Positions 1 to 7,542 of a DNA stretch of 16,121 nucleotides are shown one piece after another; position 1 is the stretch's first letter; each line of letters starts with the position of its first letter. This stretch comes from Gammaproteobacteria bacterium. Its GTDB lineage: Bacteria; Pseudomonadota; Gammaproteobacteria; Steroidobacterales; BM003. The DNA lies in contig JAPHSC010000160.1 of assembly GCA_026193125.1 (NCBI GenBank), forward strand, positions 1-16,121, read 5' to 3'. The notes under the pieces are model-generated. The model ran no database searches. It saw nothing but the letters and a program-made list of their open reading frames with translations, and had not been told where the DNA came from. The translations under genes were made by a program, and so were the position numbers.

Positions 1-1
1 A

Positions 2-724
2 GCCAAGATTGCCTCAGACCTTGAAAAGCCCGACGGACTGGTGCTCGTCAAGCCCAGGGATGTTCAGTTTGTGCTGGATCCATTGTCGGTCAGGGCCATC
101 AACGGGATTGGACCCCGGACTGAGGAAGCCCTGGCCAGGCGCGGCATACGTCGAATCAAGGATCTCAGGGAGTGCCCGCCAGAACTCCTCACCCCCGTAT
201 TCGGCCGCTACACTCGACGCACCCTGGACAAGGCACGGGGTATTGATCAGCGTGAGGTTGAGCCCTACAGCGAAACCAAGTCGATCAGTGCCGAGGAGAC
301 TTTTGACCAGGACCTGCGGGACCTGCCTGATATGTTGGAGCAACTTCGACTACTGGCGCTGCGCACGGCCCAACGCCTGGCCGCCAAGGAATTGCAGGCC
401 ACTACCGTGTCGGTGAAAATTCGTGACAGCGAGTTCCATACCGTCACCCGCCAGCATAGTTTTTCCCCGCCCACTCAAAGCGCCGACATCCTGGTGGCGG
501 CCGCCAGTCGCCTGTTGGACCAATGGATACAGGAACACCCTTATGCGGCCGTGCGCCTGCTCGGGGTTTCCGCCTCCGGCCTGGAGTCCGCCAGGCAGAT
601 GGACCTGTTTGGGAGCCAGGTGCAGACAGATGTCTCCCGGCTGGACGAATTGATCACTGAGGTACGCCAACGATATGGCGTGAAGGCCCTGGCACGCGGA
701 CAGGATCTGGGTGTGGAACTTTAA
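2..724 (+). CDS. dinB: DNA polymerase IV (Y-family), C-terminal part, 5' end cut off by the window
   Basis: This is the 3' part of an error-prone translesion polymerase that extends past damaged or mismatched template. The frame is open from base 2 with no start inside the window, so the catalytic palm is missing. What remains begins with the thumb helix-hairpin-helix region (AINGIGPRTEEAL, around 97-135). It continues into the little-finger domain that contacts the template, with the family-typical sequence ETKSISAEETF near 270-303. Near the end, bases 596-610 encode QMDLF, a good match to the beta-clamp-binding pentapeptide (QxxLF type), followed by a basic, probably flexible tail. The gene ends in TAA, and a 93-base gap separates it from the next gene. 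DinB is usually SOS-controlled, but its promoter lies outside the window, so this cannot be checked here. Confidence 0.93.
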   Translation, partial: AKIASDLEKPDGLVLVKPRDVQFVLDPLSVRAINGIGPRTEEALARRGIRRIKDLRECPPELLTPVFGRYTRRTLDKARGIDQREVEPYSETKSISAEETFDQDLRDLPDMLEQLRLLALRTAQRLAAKELQATTVSVKIRDSEFHTVTRQHSFSPPTQSADILVAAASRLLDQWIQEHPYAAVRLLGVSASGLESARQMDLFGSQVQTDVSRLDELITEVRQRYGVKALARGQDLGVEL

Positions 725-735
725 CCCGGGATGCC

Positions 736-744
736 TGCTACAAT
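736..744 (+). promoter_or_regulatory. Candidate extended -10 promoter element ahead of the gspA-like gene
   Basis: TGCTACAAT fits an extended -10 (TGn plus TACAAT) and lies about 74 bases upstream of the gspA-like start, in the only gap between dinB and that gene. No convincing -35 hexamer sits 16-18 bases upstream, which is tolerable for an extended -10 promoter. This rests on motif matching alone. Confidence 0.3.
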
Positions 745-817
745 GCTCTGTGGCAAAGGCCGAGAGGCCCTTGGGACAGACGTGGGCACTGCAACTGACT
801 ATGGATAGCACGCACAT

Positions 818-2518
818 ATGTACGAGCGCTATTTCGGGCTGAACGAGAAGCCATTTTCAATCACTCCCGATCCCAGGTACCTCTACCTGACCACGCGTCA
901 TGCGGAGGCCCTGGCACATCTGTTGTATGGGGTGACAGAAAGCGGCGGCTTCGTCCAGCTCACCGGGGAGGTGGGGACGGGCAAGACCACCCTGGTACGC
1001 AGCCTGCTGGAGAAAGTACCCGGCCACGTGGAAGTGGCGTTGATTCTCAACCCCCGACTTTCTCCCAATGAATTTCTGCACGCCATTTGTGATGAGCTTG
1101 GGGCCCATACTCCTGAGCAGGCCAGCCCCAAGGAAATGGTGGATGCCCTGAACAAAAGCCTGCTTGAAGCGCATGCGCGCGGAAGCCGAGTGGTGCTTAT
1201 AGTTGATGAAGCCCAAAATCTGAGCGCCGAGGTACTGGAGCAGGTACGGCTGCTGACCAACCTGGAAACAGCCAAGCAAAAACTGTTGCAGATAATACTG
1301 ATCGGGCAAACGGAATTGCGTGAATTGCTGTCACGCAACGACCTTAGACAGTTGGCACAACGCATCACTGGCCGTTATCACCTGGATCCTCTGCACAAGG
1401 ATGAAACCTTCGCCTACGTGCGTCACCGCCTGAAAGTGGCTGGCTGCACCAGCGAGATCATGCGACCGTCGGCCCTGACCGAATTGCACCGGATTACAGG
1501 AGGCATTCCCCGCAGCATTAATGTGATCAGTGATCGGGCAATGCTCGGCGCTTACACACGCGAACAGAGAGTGGTGAAAGGCGGACTGGTGCGCGAGGCC
1601 GCCTCTGAGGTATTCGGGCACAAAGTGCGCTCACGTTGGACCCCCTTGCTTTATGGCGGCTTGATGGCGACCACTGCGCTGCTGATCGGCGCCGGCCTGT
1701 GGCAGGCGAGGGAATTGATACCGGGCTTTGGCGTGCAGGCACCGGCTCAGGCCGTATCCAGTCAGGTCGACGAGAACACGATGGCAGAGTCGGTTCAAGA
1801 AGTGTTTGTGGACGCCACGCCGCACACGGTGCCCGAGACCAGCGATGAGAGTCTTGCCCCAGGTGGCGATGACCAGGCAGCTGCGTCTACTTACTCGACG
1901 GTGGCTGAATTGCTCGCGACATATGCAGACGAGACCGGAACGGACCAGGCCCTGAACAAGCTGTTCGGTTTGTGGGGCGCGACCTATGTGTCTGGCCAGG
2001 ACACCGGGTGCAACCAGGCTCGCATGCAAAAACTGGATTGCCTGTTCCAGCGTGGCTCCTGGCGCAGCCTGGTCACGCTCAACCTGCCGGCAATCCTGTC
2101 GCTGAGGGATGATGCGGGCAAAGATTATCAGGTCGTACTCCAGGGCATGCACGACAATTACGCGGAGCTGTTGCTTGGAGAGCAAGCCAGGGAAGTGAGC
2201 CTGGTGGATTTGTCGGCCTACTGGGACGGTGATTTTCTTTTGCTGTGGCAGCCGCTGTCGGTGGGGGCGCCAGACATGGCCCCCGGCTACAGAGGCGCCA
2301 CGGTGCCCGCCCTGAGAGCCGCCCTGGGTCAAATTGATGGTAAGGCTGACACGCCCGACGATCCGATGGTATTTGACGAGAACCTGGCTACCCGGGTGCG
2401 TGAATTCCAAAAGCAACACAGACTCGAACCCGATGCCATCGTGGGTGCGCGAACCCAGATTGTCCTGAACCTGGAAAGCAGCGACAATGCTGCGCCCAGA
2501 CTGACCAGCGGGCAGTAG
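818..2518 (+). CDS. gspA: GspA/ExeA-type AAA+ ATPase with peptidoglycan-binding domain
   Basis: This is an inner-membrane ATPase of the ExeA/GspA family, which with GspB remodels or docks on peptidoglycan so that the type II secretin can assemble. Residues 1-265 form the cytoplasmic AAA+ domain. It opens with the family-typical MYERYFGLNEKPFSITPDP and has Walker A at G50-E-V-G-T-G-K56-T and Walker B ending in D130-E131. A transmembrane helix spans about 276-296. It is followed by an acidic, low-complexity periplasmic linker. Residues about 375-480 resemble the degenerate C39-peptidase-like segment often seen in these proteins (CNQARMQKLDCLFQRGSW). A peptidoglycan-binding-type helical domain follows at about 490-560 (FQKQHRLEPDAIVGARTQ). 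The start is set by the conserved N-terminus, although the Shine-Dalgarno sequence is weak. The gspB-like gene begins four bases after the stop, so the two are surely co-transcribed. No secretin or other gsp gene is in the window. Confidence 0.9.
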   Translation: MYERYFGLNEKPFSITPDPRYLYLTTRHAEALAHLLYGVTESGGFVQLTGEVGTGKTTLVRSLLEKVPGHVEVALILNPRLSPNEFLHAICDELGAHTPEQASPKEMVDALNKSLLEAHARGSRVVLIVDEAQNLSAEVLEQVRLLTNLETAKQKLLQIILIGQTELRELLSRNDLRQLAQRITGRYHLDPLHKDETFAYVRHRLKVAGCTSEIMRPSALTELHRITGGIPRSINVISDRAMLGAYTREQRVVKGGLVREAASEVFGHKVRSRWTPLLYGGLMATTALLIGAGLWQARELIPGFGVQAPAQAVSSQVDENTMAESVQEVFVDATPHTVPETSDESLAPGGDDQAAASTYSTVAELLATYADETGTDQALNKLFGLWGATYVSGQDTGCNQARMQKLDCLFQRGSWRSLVTLNLPAILSLRDDAGKDYQVVLQGMHDNYAELLLGEQAREVSLVDLSAYWDGDFLLLWQPLSVGAPDMAPGYRGATVPALRAALGQIDGKADTPDDPMVFDENLATRVREFQKQHRLEPDAIVGARTQIVLNLESSDNAAPRLTSGQ

Positions 2519-2522
2519 CAGC

Positions 2523-3260
2523 ATGTCTTTTATACTCGATGCCCTGAAAAAATCCGAAGACGAGCGCCTGGGTGCGACCGGCCCAAATCTGGCGTACGCC
2601 CCTACCGGTCGCAGGCGGGATGGCATCCCCCGCTGGGTGCTGGTGCTTTCCGCACTGTTACTGATCAACCTGGCAGTTCTGGTCGCGTTGATGACCTGGA
2701 AGCAGCCCACGCAGGAAGAGATTGCCCAACCCGCCCCGCGGCAGCTTGCCGAGTCGCCCATGCAAATGACCCCTGATCCGGTGCCGGCAAGACCTGTTGC
2801 CCGCAAGCCAGTCAGCGCCCCGGTGCCAGACGCACGCGAGCAGCCTGTCGCAGCCACTGTACGGCCACTGGCTCAAGAGGCCAGGTCGGAAAACGGCGGC
2901 AAGATGGACCCGGGTCTTGCCGAACCCCCGAACATCGAGTCCGAAGCCGCAACAGCAACTGCAACTGCAACTGCAACCGAGAGATCGACACCAGTGGTCA
3001 ACGAGGAGCAGGAAGAGCCCTCGGCAAGAGTCCCCAGCCTTAACGAATTACTGGGCGAAGGCAAAATGATGCAGCTGCAATCCCTCAGCCTGGATTTGCA
3101 CGTTTACGCGGCGCGCAAGGAAGACCGATTCGTGTTCATAAATCTCTCCAAGTACCAGGAAGGCCAGATCCTGAAAGAAGGTCCGCGGATAGAAGCGATC
3201 ACGAATGACGGCGTAATCCTGCAATACCAGGGCGAACGCTTCCTCCTTCCCCGAAGCTGA
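2523..3260 (+). CDS. gspB: GspB-type type II secretion accessory protein
   Basis: This is the likely partner of the preceding ATPase, a bitopic inner-membrane protein that couples GspA to secretin assembly. The N-terminus MSFILDALKKSEDERL is the hallmark of GspB proteins. A transmembrane helix lies at about 38-60 (WVLVLSALLLINLAVLVAL). Residues about 62-170 form a Pro/Ala/Glu-rich periplasmic linker that includes a short Ala-Thr dipeptide repeat. The C-terminal domain at about 175-243 (SLNELLGEG, DLHVYAARKEDRFVFINL, GVILQYQGERFLL) matches the conserved GspB fold. The length of 245 residues is within the family range. It starts four bases after gspA, and the DAK2-DegV gene begins one base after its stop, so it sits mid-operon. 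The assignment rests on N- and C-terminal motifs plus pairing with gspA. Confidence 0.88.
   Translation: MSFILDALKKSEDERLGATGPNLAYAPTGRRRDGIPRWVLVLSALLLINLAVLVALMTWKQPTQEEIAQPAPRQLAESPMQMTPDPVPARPVARKPVSAPVPDAREQPVAATVRPLAQEARSENGGKMDPGLAEPPNIESEAATATATATATERSTPVVNEEQEEPSARVPSLNELLGEGKMMQLQSLSLDLHVYAARKEDRFVFINLSKYQEGQILKEGPRIEAITNDGVILQYQGERFLLPRS
2955..2978 (+). repeat. Hexanucleotide tandem repeat (GCAACT-type, four units) in gspB
   Basis: Three perfect copies of GCAACT followed by GCAACC occupy 24 bases and encode alternating Ala-Thr in the linker of GspB; the Thr-Ala codons just upstream extend the protein repeat. Gain or loss of a unit would keep the frame and change linker length by two residues. 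Confidence 0.85.
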
Positions 3261-3261
3261 T

Positions 3262-5145
3262 ATGGCGATAGAAACAGGCCCTGCCGTCACCGGTGTACTT
3301 TACCTTGATGGAACGCGACTGAGCCGCGCCTTGAAAGCGGGGATCGCGCAGGTTCTTAATGACGCCGAATACCTGAACAAGATCAATGTGTTTCCGGTTC
3401 CCGACGGCGACACCGGTACAAACCTGGTCCTTACACTGCGTTCGGTGCTTGAGGCATTGGCCAGGCACAAGGATCGCGATCTCGGACCTACCATTGAAGT
3501 GGTGGCGGACTCGGCCCTGGACGGGGCGAGGGGAAATTCCGGTGCAATACTGGCCCAGTTTTTCCTCGGTTTGGCAGACGGTGCAGCCGGTGCTGGCCGC
3601 TGGTGCATAAACAACTTTTGCGAGGCTGTGCAGCGCGGCGCCGACTACGCGAGAGAGGCCATGGGCGAACCGCGGGAAGGTACTATCATTACCGTGATCG
3701 ACGTGTTCGCAGTCGAGATCAGCCGACAGGCCGGTGCTGGCGACCTGGACTTTGCCCGGGTCCTTGAAAAGGGCCTGGCCAGGGCAAAGGTTGCCCTGGC
3801 TAATACCACCAATCAACTGGAAGCACTGCGCAAGGCGGGCGTGGTGGATGCAGGCGCCAAGGGCTTTGTGGACCTGCTGGAGGGTATTACCGAATTTGTA
3901 AAAACCGGCACGCCGGGTGACCTCCAGGATTCGGCCGGGCTCCAGCTGCCAGCGGAAGATACTGAATTCGCTACCAGCGAAACGATAGACCTTACCCACC
4001 GTTATTGCACCGAGTGCGTGATCGTTGGCGAAAACCTGGACAGGCGGAAGATACGCGAGTGTTTCGCCGGCATTGGCAGCAGCCTGGTGATAGCCGGTTT
4101 GCGCAAGCGGATCCGTGTTCACATTCACGTGGACAACCCCGGGCAGGTCTTTGAACTGGCCTCACAGCATGGCGAAGTCCAGGGCGCCAAGGCGGATGAC
4201 ATGCTGCAACAGCAGCGCAGCGCGACCCAGCGGGGTCGACGCGTTGCAGTGGCAACGGATTCTGCCGCAGATCTGCCGGATGAAGTGCTGGAAAACCTTG
4301 GGGTCCACGTGATACCGGTACGCCTGCATTTTGGTGAACGCAGTTTTCTCGACAAGGTGTCTCTGAGTCCCGAGGAGTTTTACCAGGAGTTACTTACCAA
4401 CCCCGTACATCCTCAAACCTCGCAACCCGCCCCGGGCGATCTGCGGCGAATGTTCGAATTCCTCGCCGGCCACCATGAACACGTCGTGTCCCTGCATGTC
4501 ACCGGCAAGGCCAGCGGCACTTTTCAGGCAGCCCAGTCGGCCGGCACTCGTGTGCGTAAACCGGACAAGGTAACGCCGATGGATTCCATGAACGCATCCG
4601 CCGGGCAGGGACTGGTAGTCATGTATGCAGCCGAGTTGGCTGCCTCAGGCGCCAGCTCCGCGGAAGTGATAGCCGGCATAAGGAGGATAATCCCTCTCAC
4701 CCGAACCTATGCGCTGTTGGGCAATCTGGAATACGCGGTCAAGGGCGGAAGAGTTGCCGCCTCGAAAAAGCGTATAGCAGACCTGCTCAGGGCGACCCCG
4801 GTACTGGAGCTGGGTGAAGGCGGGACTATCGATGTGGGCGGAATGTTTTTTGGGCGCAAGAAGCGCCTGGAGAAATTTGTACGCTTTATCCAACGCCGCC
4901 AGAATCCAGCTTGCACCTACCGTGTGCTGATTGCCCAGGGCCAGTGCCCTGATCAGGCCCAGGCTGTGGCGCAGCTATTGCGCGGGGCCTTGCCGAGTAT
5001 CCAGGACATCCAGATTACCCAGCTGGGCACGGCGCTGGGTGTACACGGCGGACCCGGTACGCTGGTGGTGGCGCTCCAGAGTGGTTATCAGGCCAGTCCC
5101 GGTGAGCCGATAGTGCCCTCCGGTTCGACCAGTCCCGGGCCTTGA
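3262..5145 (+). CDS. DAK2 (FakA-like kinase)-DegV (FakB-like) fusion protein
   Basis: This is a probable single-chain fatty acid kinase. In Firmicutes FakA phosphorylates a fatty acid held by a separate DegV-fold FakB, giving acyl-phosphate for PlsX/PlsY and phospholipid synthesis. Residues about 10-205 are the DAK2/DhaL nucleotide domain: N42-VFPVP-D48-G-D50-TGTN supplies the Mg-ATP aspartates, followed by GARGNSGAILAQFFLGL, REGTIITVI and VDAGAKGFVDLLEG. Residues about 220-320 are a middle domain. Residues about 327-610 are a complete DegV domain: VATDSAADLP (D333), QTSQPAPGDL, KASGTF, YAVKGGRV and a late VHGGPGT histidine. The usual DegV SSxLSGT loop reads TGKASGT here, so one ligand-side serine is glycine. 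It starts one base after gspB. Its last roughly 19 residues are a Ser/Pro/Gly tail lying antisense to the SRAP gene. The domain calls are firm; the fatty-acid substrate is inferred. Confidence 0.88.
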   Translation: MAIETGPAVTGVLYLDGTRLSRALKAGIAQVLNDAEYLNKINVFPVPDGDTGTNLVLTLRSVLEALARHKDRDLGPTIEVVADSALDGARGNSGAILAQFFLGLADGAAGAGRWCINNFCEAVQRGADYAREAMGEPREGTIITVIDVFAVEISRQAGAGDLDFARVLEKGLARAKVALANTTNQLEALRKAGVVDAGAKGFVDLLEGITEFVKTGTPGDLQDSAGLQLPAEDTEFATSETIDLTHRYCTECVIVGENLDRRKIRECFAGIGSSLVIAGLRKRIRVHIHVDNPGQVFELASQHGEVQGAKADDMLQQQRSATQRGRRVAVATDSAADLPDEVLENLGVHVIPVRLHFGERSFLDKVSLSPEEFYQELLTNPVHPQTSQPAPGDLRRMFEFLAGHHEHVVSLHVTGKASGTFQAAQSAGTRVRKPDKVTPMDSMNASAGQGLVVMYAAELAASGASSAEVIAGIRRIIPLTRTYALLGNLEYAVKGGRVAASKKRIADLLRATPVLELGEGGTIDVGGMFFGRKKRLEKFVRFIQRRQNPACTYRVLIAQGQCPDQAQAVAQLLRGALPSIQDIQITQLGTALGVHGGPGTLVVALQSGYQASPGEPIVPSGSTSPGP

Positions 5146-5777
5146 TTGGCCGGATTGTTCACCCGGGTACTCACGGGCCAGGCCTGTAACTCACCCCCCT
5201 CAAGTGATTGCAGCAGTTTCTCCGCCTCGCGTGTATCTACCCCGGTCACGTCCAGCCAGGGTCCACACAGGGCTGGCGGCAGAATGGCCGGCATTCGGTG
5301 ATGTAGCGGCCGCATGAATTCATTGGCGGCGGTGGTGACGATAGTGCACGAGTCGAGTACGTCGCCGCCCTTGCTCCAGCTTTCCCACAAGCCCGCCATG
5401 GCGAATGGTTCCCCATCCAGACGGCTGATGAAATAGGGTCGCTTGCCCTGGTCCTCACGGCGCCACTCATAAAAGCCGCTGGCCAGTACCAGGCAGCGTC
5501 GCTGACTAAATGCTCGACGGAAGGAGGGCTTTTCCGCCAGAGTCTCGGAGCGGGCATTGATCATGCGATTACCTATGGCCTTTTCCTTGGCCCACGCGGG
5601 CACCAGGCCCCAGTAAAGCATGACCAACTGCCGGCTGGCCCGGGTCGACTCACGAATCACAGGTACGAACTGGGTGGGGGCAATATTATAGCGGGCTTCT
5701 ATCGGTGTCGTAAGCGACGTATCAAACAAACGGATAACCGCTTCGGCCGGAGAATAAAACGCATAGCGCCCGCACAT
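5088..5777 (-). CDS. yedK: SRAP (YedK/HMCES) protein that crosslinks to abasic sites
   Basis: This is a 229-residue SOS-response-associated peptidase family protein. YedK/HMCES forms a stable thiazolidine crosslink between Cys2 and an abasic site in single-stranded DNA, shielding it from breakage. The N-terminus is MCGRYAF, so Cys2 is exposed after Met removal, which fixes the start. The other active-site residues are present: N74 in MINARSET, E104 in GFYEWRR, and the histidine pair H159/H160 in PLHHRMP. The end (VNNPANQGPGLVEPEG) also matches the family. A perfect AGGAGG lies upstream at 5793-5788, overlapping the yadH stop, so translation is probably coupled to yadH. The 3' end overlaps the DAK2-DegV gene tail-to-tail by 58 bases. 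Position as the last gene of a yadGH operon is unusual for a DNA-repair protein. Confidence 0.95.
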   Translation of the reverse strand: MCGRYAFYSPAEAVIRLFDTSLTTPIEARYNIAPTQFVPVIRESTRASRQLVMLYWGLVPAWAKEKAIGNRMINARSETLAEKPSFRRAFSQRRCLVLASGFYEWRREDQGKRPYFISRLDGEPFAMAGLWESWSKGGDVLDSCTIVTTAANEFMRPLHHRMPAILPPALCGPWLDVTGVDTREAEKLLQSLEGGELQAWPVSTRVNNPANQGPGLVEPEGTIGSPGLA

Positions 5778-5787
5778 GCTGTTACTT

Positions 5788-5793
5788 CCTCCT
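5788..5793 (-). promoter_or_regulatory. Perfect Shine-Dalgarno of the SRAP gene, overlapping the yadH stop
   Basis: On the minus strand, AGGAGG occupies 5793-5788, ten bases before the SRAP ATG at 5777. The yadH TAG stop is at 5794-5792, so terminating ribosomes sit on the next gene's binding site, which implies translational coupling of yadH and the SRAP gene. Confidence 0.7.
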
Positions 5794-6565
5794 ATTCCCG
5801 TATACCCACACCCTTGCGCATCAGCATCAGGGCCGTGGTGAACAACACCACCAGGAAGACCAGGATGATCGCGTAGGCAGTTCCCAGGCCAATGTCAGAC
5901 ACGCCCAGGATTCCGTGGCGGAATGCATTCACCATGTACAGGATCGGATTTGCCCGCGACACGCCCTGCCAGAATTCCGGCAGCATATTGATCGAATAGA
6001 ACACACCACCCAGGTAGGTCAACGGGGTCAGGATGAAGGTTGGCACAATGGCGATGTCATCAAACTTCTTGGCAAAAATTGCATTAATCATGCCCGCCAG
6101 GGAAAACACGGCCGAGGTCAGTAGTGCAACGCTGAGCGTCACCGGAAGGCTGTACATATGCAGGTCCGTGAAAAACAGCGCAATGATCGTGACCGCGATA
6201 CCCACCATCAGGCCCCGGGCCATACCGCCAGCCATGTGCCCGACGATGATCAGCCAGTTTGGCAAGGGCGATACCAGCATTTCCTCCAGGTACTTGCCAA
6301 ACTTGGCGCCGAAAAAAGACGAGACCACATTGCCATAGGAGTTGGTGATCACTGACATCATGATCAATCCCGGGGCGATGTATTGCATGTAGTCAAAGCC
6401 ATCCATGAGGCCGATACGCCGACCAATCAGGTTGCCAAAAATAATGAAATACAAGGTCATCGTAATGACCGGCGGCAGCAAGGTCTGCATCCAGATTCGA
6501 ATGATCCGGGATAACTCCTTCAAAACGATGGTTTGAAAACCGATCCAGTTTTCGCGGAGTCTCAT
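5792..6565 (-). CDS. yadH: ABC-2 type transporter permease, YadH family
   Basis: This is the membrane subunit of an ABC exporter paired with YadG; the substrate is not established. The 257-residue protein is full length and very similar to E. coli YadH, with nearly identical stretches such as PPVITMTLYFIIFGNLIG, PGLIMMSVITNSY and LTPLTYLGGVFYS. It shows about six hydrophobic segments in the usual ABC-2 arrangement: roughly 28-48, 62-82, 108-130, 140-163, 172-190 and 228-248. The cytoplasmic coupling region carries FGAKFGKYLEEMLVSPLP. The start ATG lies within an ATGA overlap with the yadG stop (6565-6562), so the two subunits are translationally coupled, as expected for a complex with fixed stoichiometry. 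The family assignment is firm. Confidence 0.95.
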   Translation of the reverse strand: MRLRENWIGFQTIVLKELSRIIRIWMQTLLPPVITMTLYFIIFGNLIGRRIGLMDGFDYMQYIAPGLIMMSVITNSYGNVVSSFFGAKFGKYLEEMLVSPLPNWLIIVGHMAGGMARGLMVGIAVTIIALFFTDLHMYSLPVTLSVALLTSAVFSLAGMINAIFAKKFDDIAIVPTFILTPLTYLGGVFYSINMLPEFWQGVSRANPILYMVNAFRHGILGVSDIGLGTAYAIILVFLVVLFTTALMLMRKGVGIRE

Positions 6566-7509
6566 GGCTTGCCTCCCGCCGCTGCCAGCTGCCGTCCGGC
6601 GCGATTTTCCACCAGGCCCATGAACAACTCTTCCAGGCGATTACTCTTGTTGCGCATACTTTGCACCCGAATGCCCAGGCCACTGAGCTGCTCGAACAAG
6701 CCGCTGATGCCCCGCTGGTCAGTGATCTCCACCTCCAGGGTTTCTTCATCCACCAACTTGCACAGGTAGCCTTCAAGCTTCGGTGCACTGGCCAACGGCG
6801 ACTGCAGGTTCAGCAACACGAATTCCTTGTGCAGCTTGCGCAGCAAACGATCCATGCGGTTGTGTTCGATAATTTTCCCCTGGTCGATGATGGCAATGTT
6901 GCGACACAGGTTTTCGGCCTCTTCCAGGTAATGGGTGGTCAATATAATTGTGGTGCCTGCCTCGTTAATGCCGCGCACGAAGTCCCACATGGAGCGACGA
7001 ATTTCAATGTCCACTCCTGCGGTGGGCTCATCCAGGATCAGCAGACGGGGCTCATGCACCAGGGCCCGGGCGATCATGAGGCGGCGTTTCATGCCGCCCG
7101 AGAGACTCCGGGATATCTGGTCGCGTTTTTCCCAAAGCTCCAGTTGCCGCAGATATTTCTCGGCACGCCGGCACGCCTCGGCACGCGGAATACCGTAGTA
7201 CCCCGCCTGGTTCACAACGATATTAAAGACCTTTTCAAACTGGTTGAAATTGATCTCCTGGGGGACCACACCGATCATGGACTTGGCGATTTCCAGTTGC
7301 CGGTCGATGTCATGACCGAAGATTTCCACACGCCCGGCAGTCTTGTTCACCAGGGAGGTTATGATGCCGATGGCGGTGGTCTTTCCCGCTCCGTTGGGAC
7401 CGAGAAGCGCAAAGAAATCGCCCTCGTCCACCTCAAGGTCAATGCCATCAAGCGCACGGACGCCATTGGAGTAGACTTTTTCCAAACCTGCCAGTGAAAG
7501 GGCTTTCAT
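6562..7509 (-). CDS. yadG: ABC transporter ATP-binding protein, YadG family
   Basis: This is the ATPase subunit of the YadGH exporter. With the start at 7509 it is 315 residues, close to E. coli YadG (about 308). Walker A is G37-PNGAG-K43-T, the Q-loop lies in VVPQE (Q84), the signature is L136-SGGM-KRR, Walker B is LLILD160-E161-PTAGVD, and the switch histidine is H193 in TTHYLEE. The C-terminal extension about 215-315 includes SMRNKSNRLEELFMGLV, as in the E. coli protein. I chose MKALSLAG over an in-frame start 60 bases upstream because it has GAGG at a suitable distance and aligns with the family N-terminus. It overlaps yadH by four bases. A 93-base gap separates it from the upstream FlhD-like gene. 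Confidence 0.95.
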   Translation of the reverse strand: MKALSLAGLEKVYSNGVRALDGIDLEVDEGDFFALLGPNGAGKTTAIGIITSLVNKTAGRVEIFGHDIDRQLEIAKSMIGVVPQEINFNQFEKVFNIVVNQAGYYGIPRAEACRRAEKYLRQLELWEKRDQISRSLSGGMKRRLMIARALVHEPRLLILDEPTAGVDIEIRRSMWDFVRGINEAGTTIILTTHYLEEAENLCRNIAIIDQGKIIEHNRMDRLLRKLHKEFVLLNLQSPLASAPKLEGYLCKLVDEETLEVEITDQRGISGLFEQLSGLGIRVQSMRNKSNRLEELFMGLVENRAGRQLAAAGGKP

Positions 7510-7542
7510 CGTGCCTCGCTTTCGAGCGCTACAAAAGACGTG

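Noticed and set aside
755..772. AAAGGCC/GGCCCTT hairpin after dinB as a rho-independent terminator
   Set aside because: The stem is four clean base pairs plus a bulge and no T run follows, so it is not a credible intrinsic terminator.
1631..2857. Long (about 408-codon) open frame on the minus strand across gspA/gspB
   Set aside because: It is antisense to two convincingly conserved genes, has no recognisable motif or ribosome-binding site, and reads like a GC-driven shadow frame.
3199..4128. Long minus-strand open frame opposite the DAK2 domain
   Set aside because: It lies entirely opposite a domain with intact catalytic motifs, and its composition shows no domain features.
3262..5145. Dihydroxyacetone kinase as the function of the DAK2-DegV protein
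   Set aside because: Only the ATP-binding DAK2/DhaL type domain is present; the DhaK dihydroxyacetone-binding domain is absent and a DegV domain takes its place.
5137..5151. GGCC-TTGATT-GGCC hairpin at the end of the DAK2-DegV gene
   Set aside because: Four-base stem, no T tract, and it lies within the SRAP coding sequence.
6661..7497. Plus-strand open frame of 278 codons opposite yadG
   Set aside because: yadG has every ABC ATPase motif; the opposite frame shows nothing recognisable.
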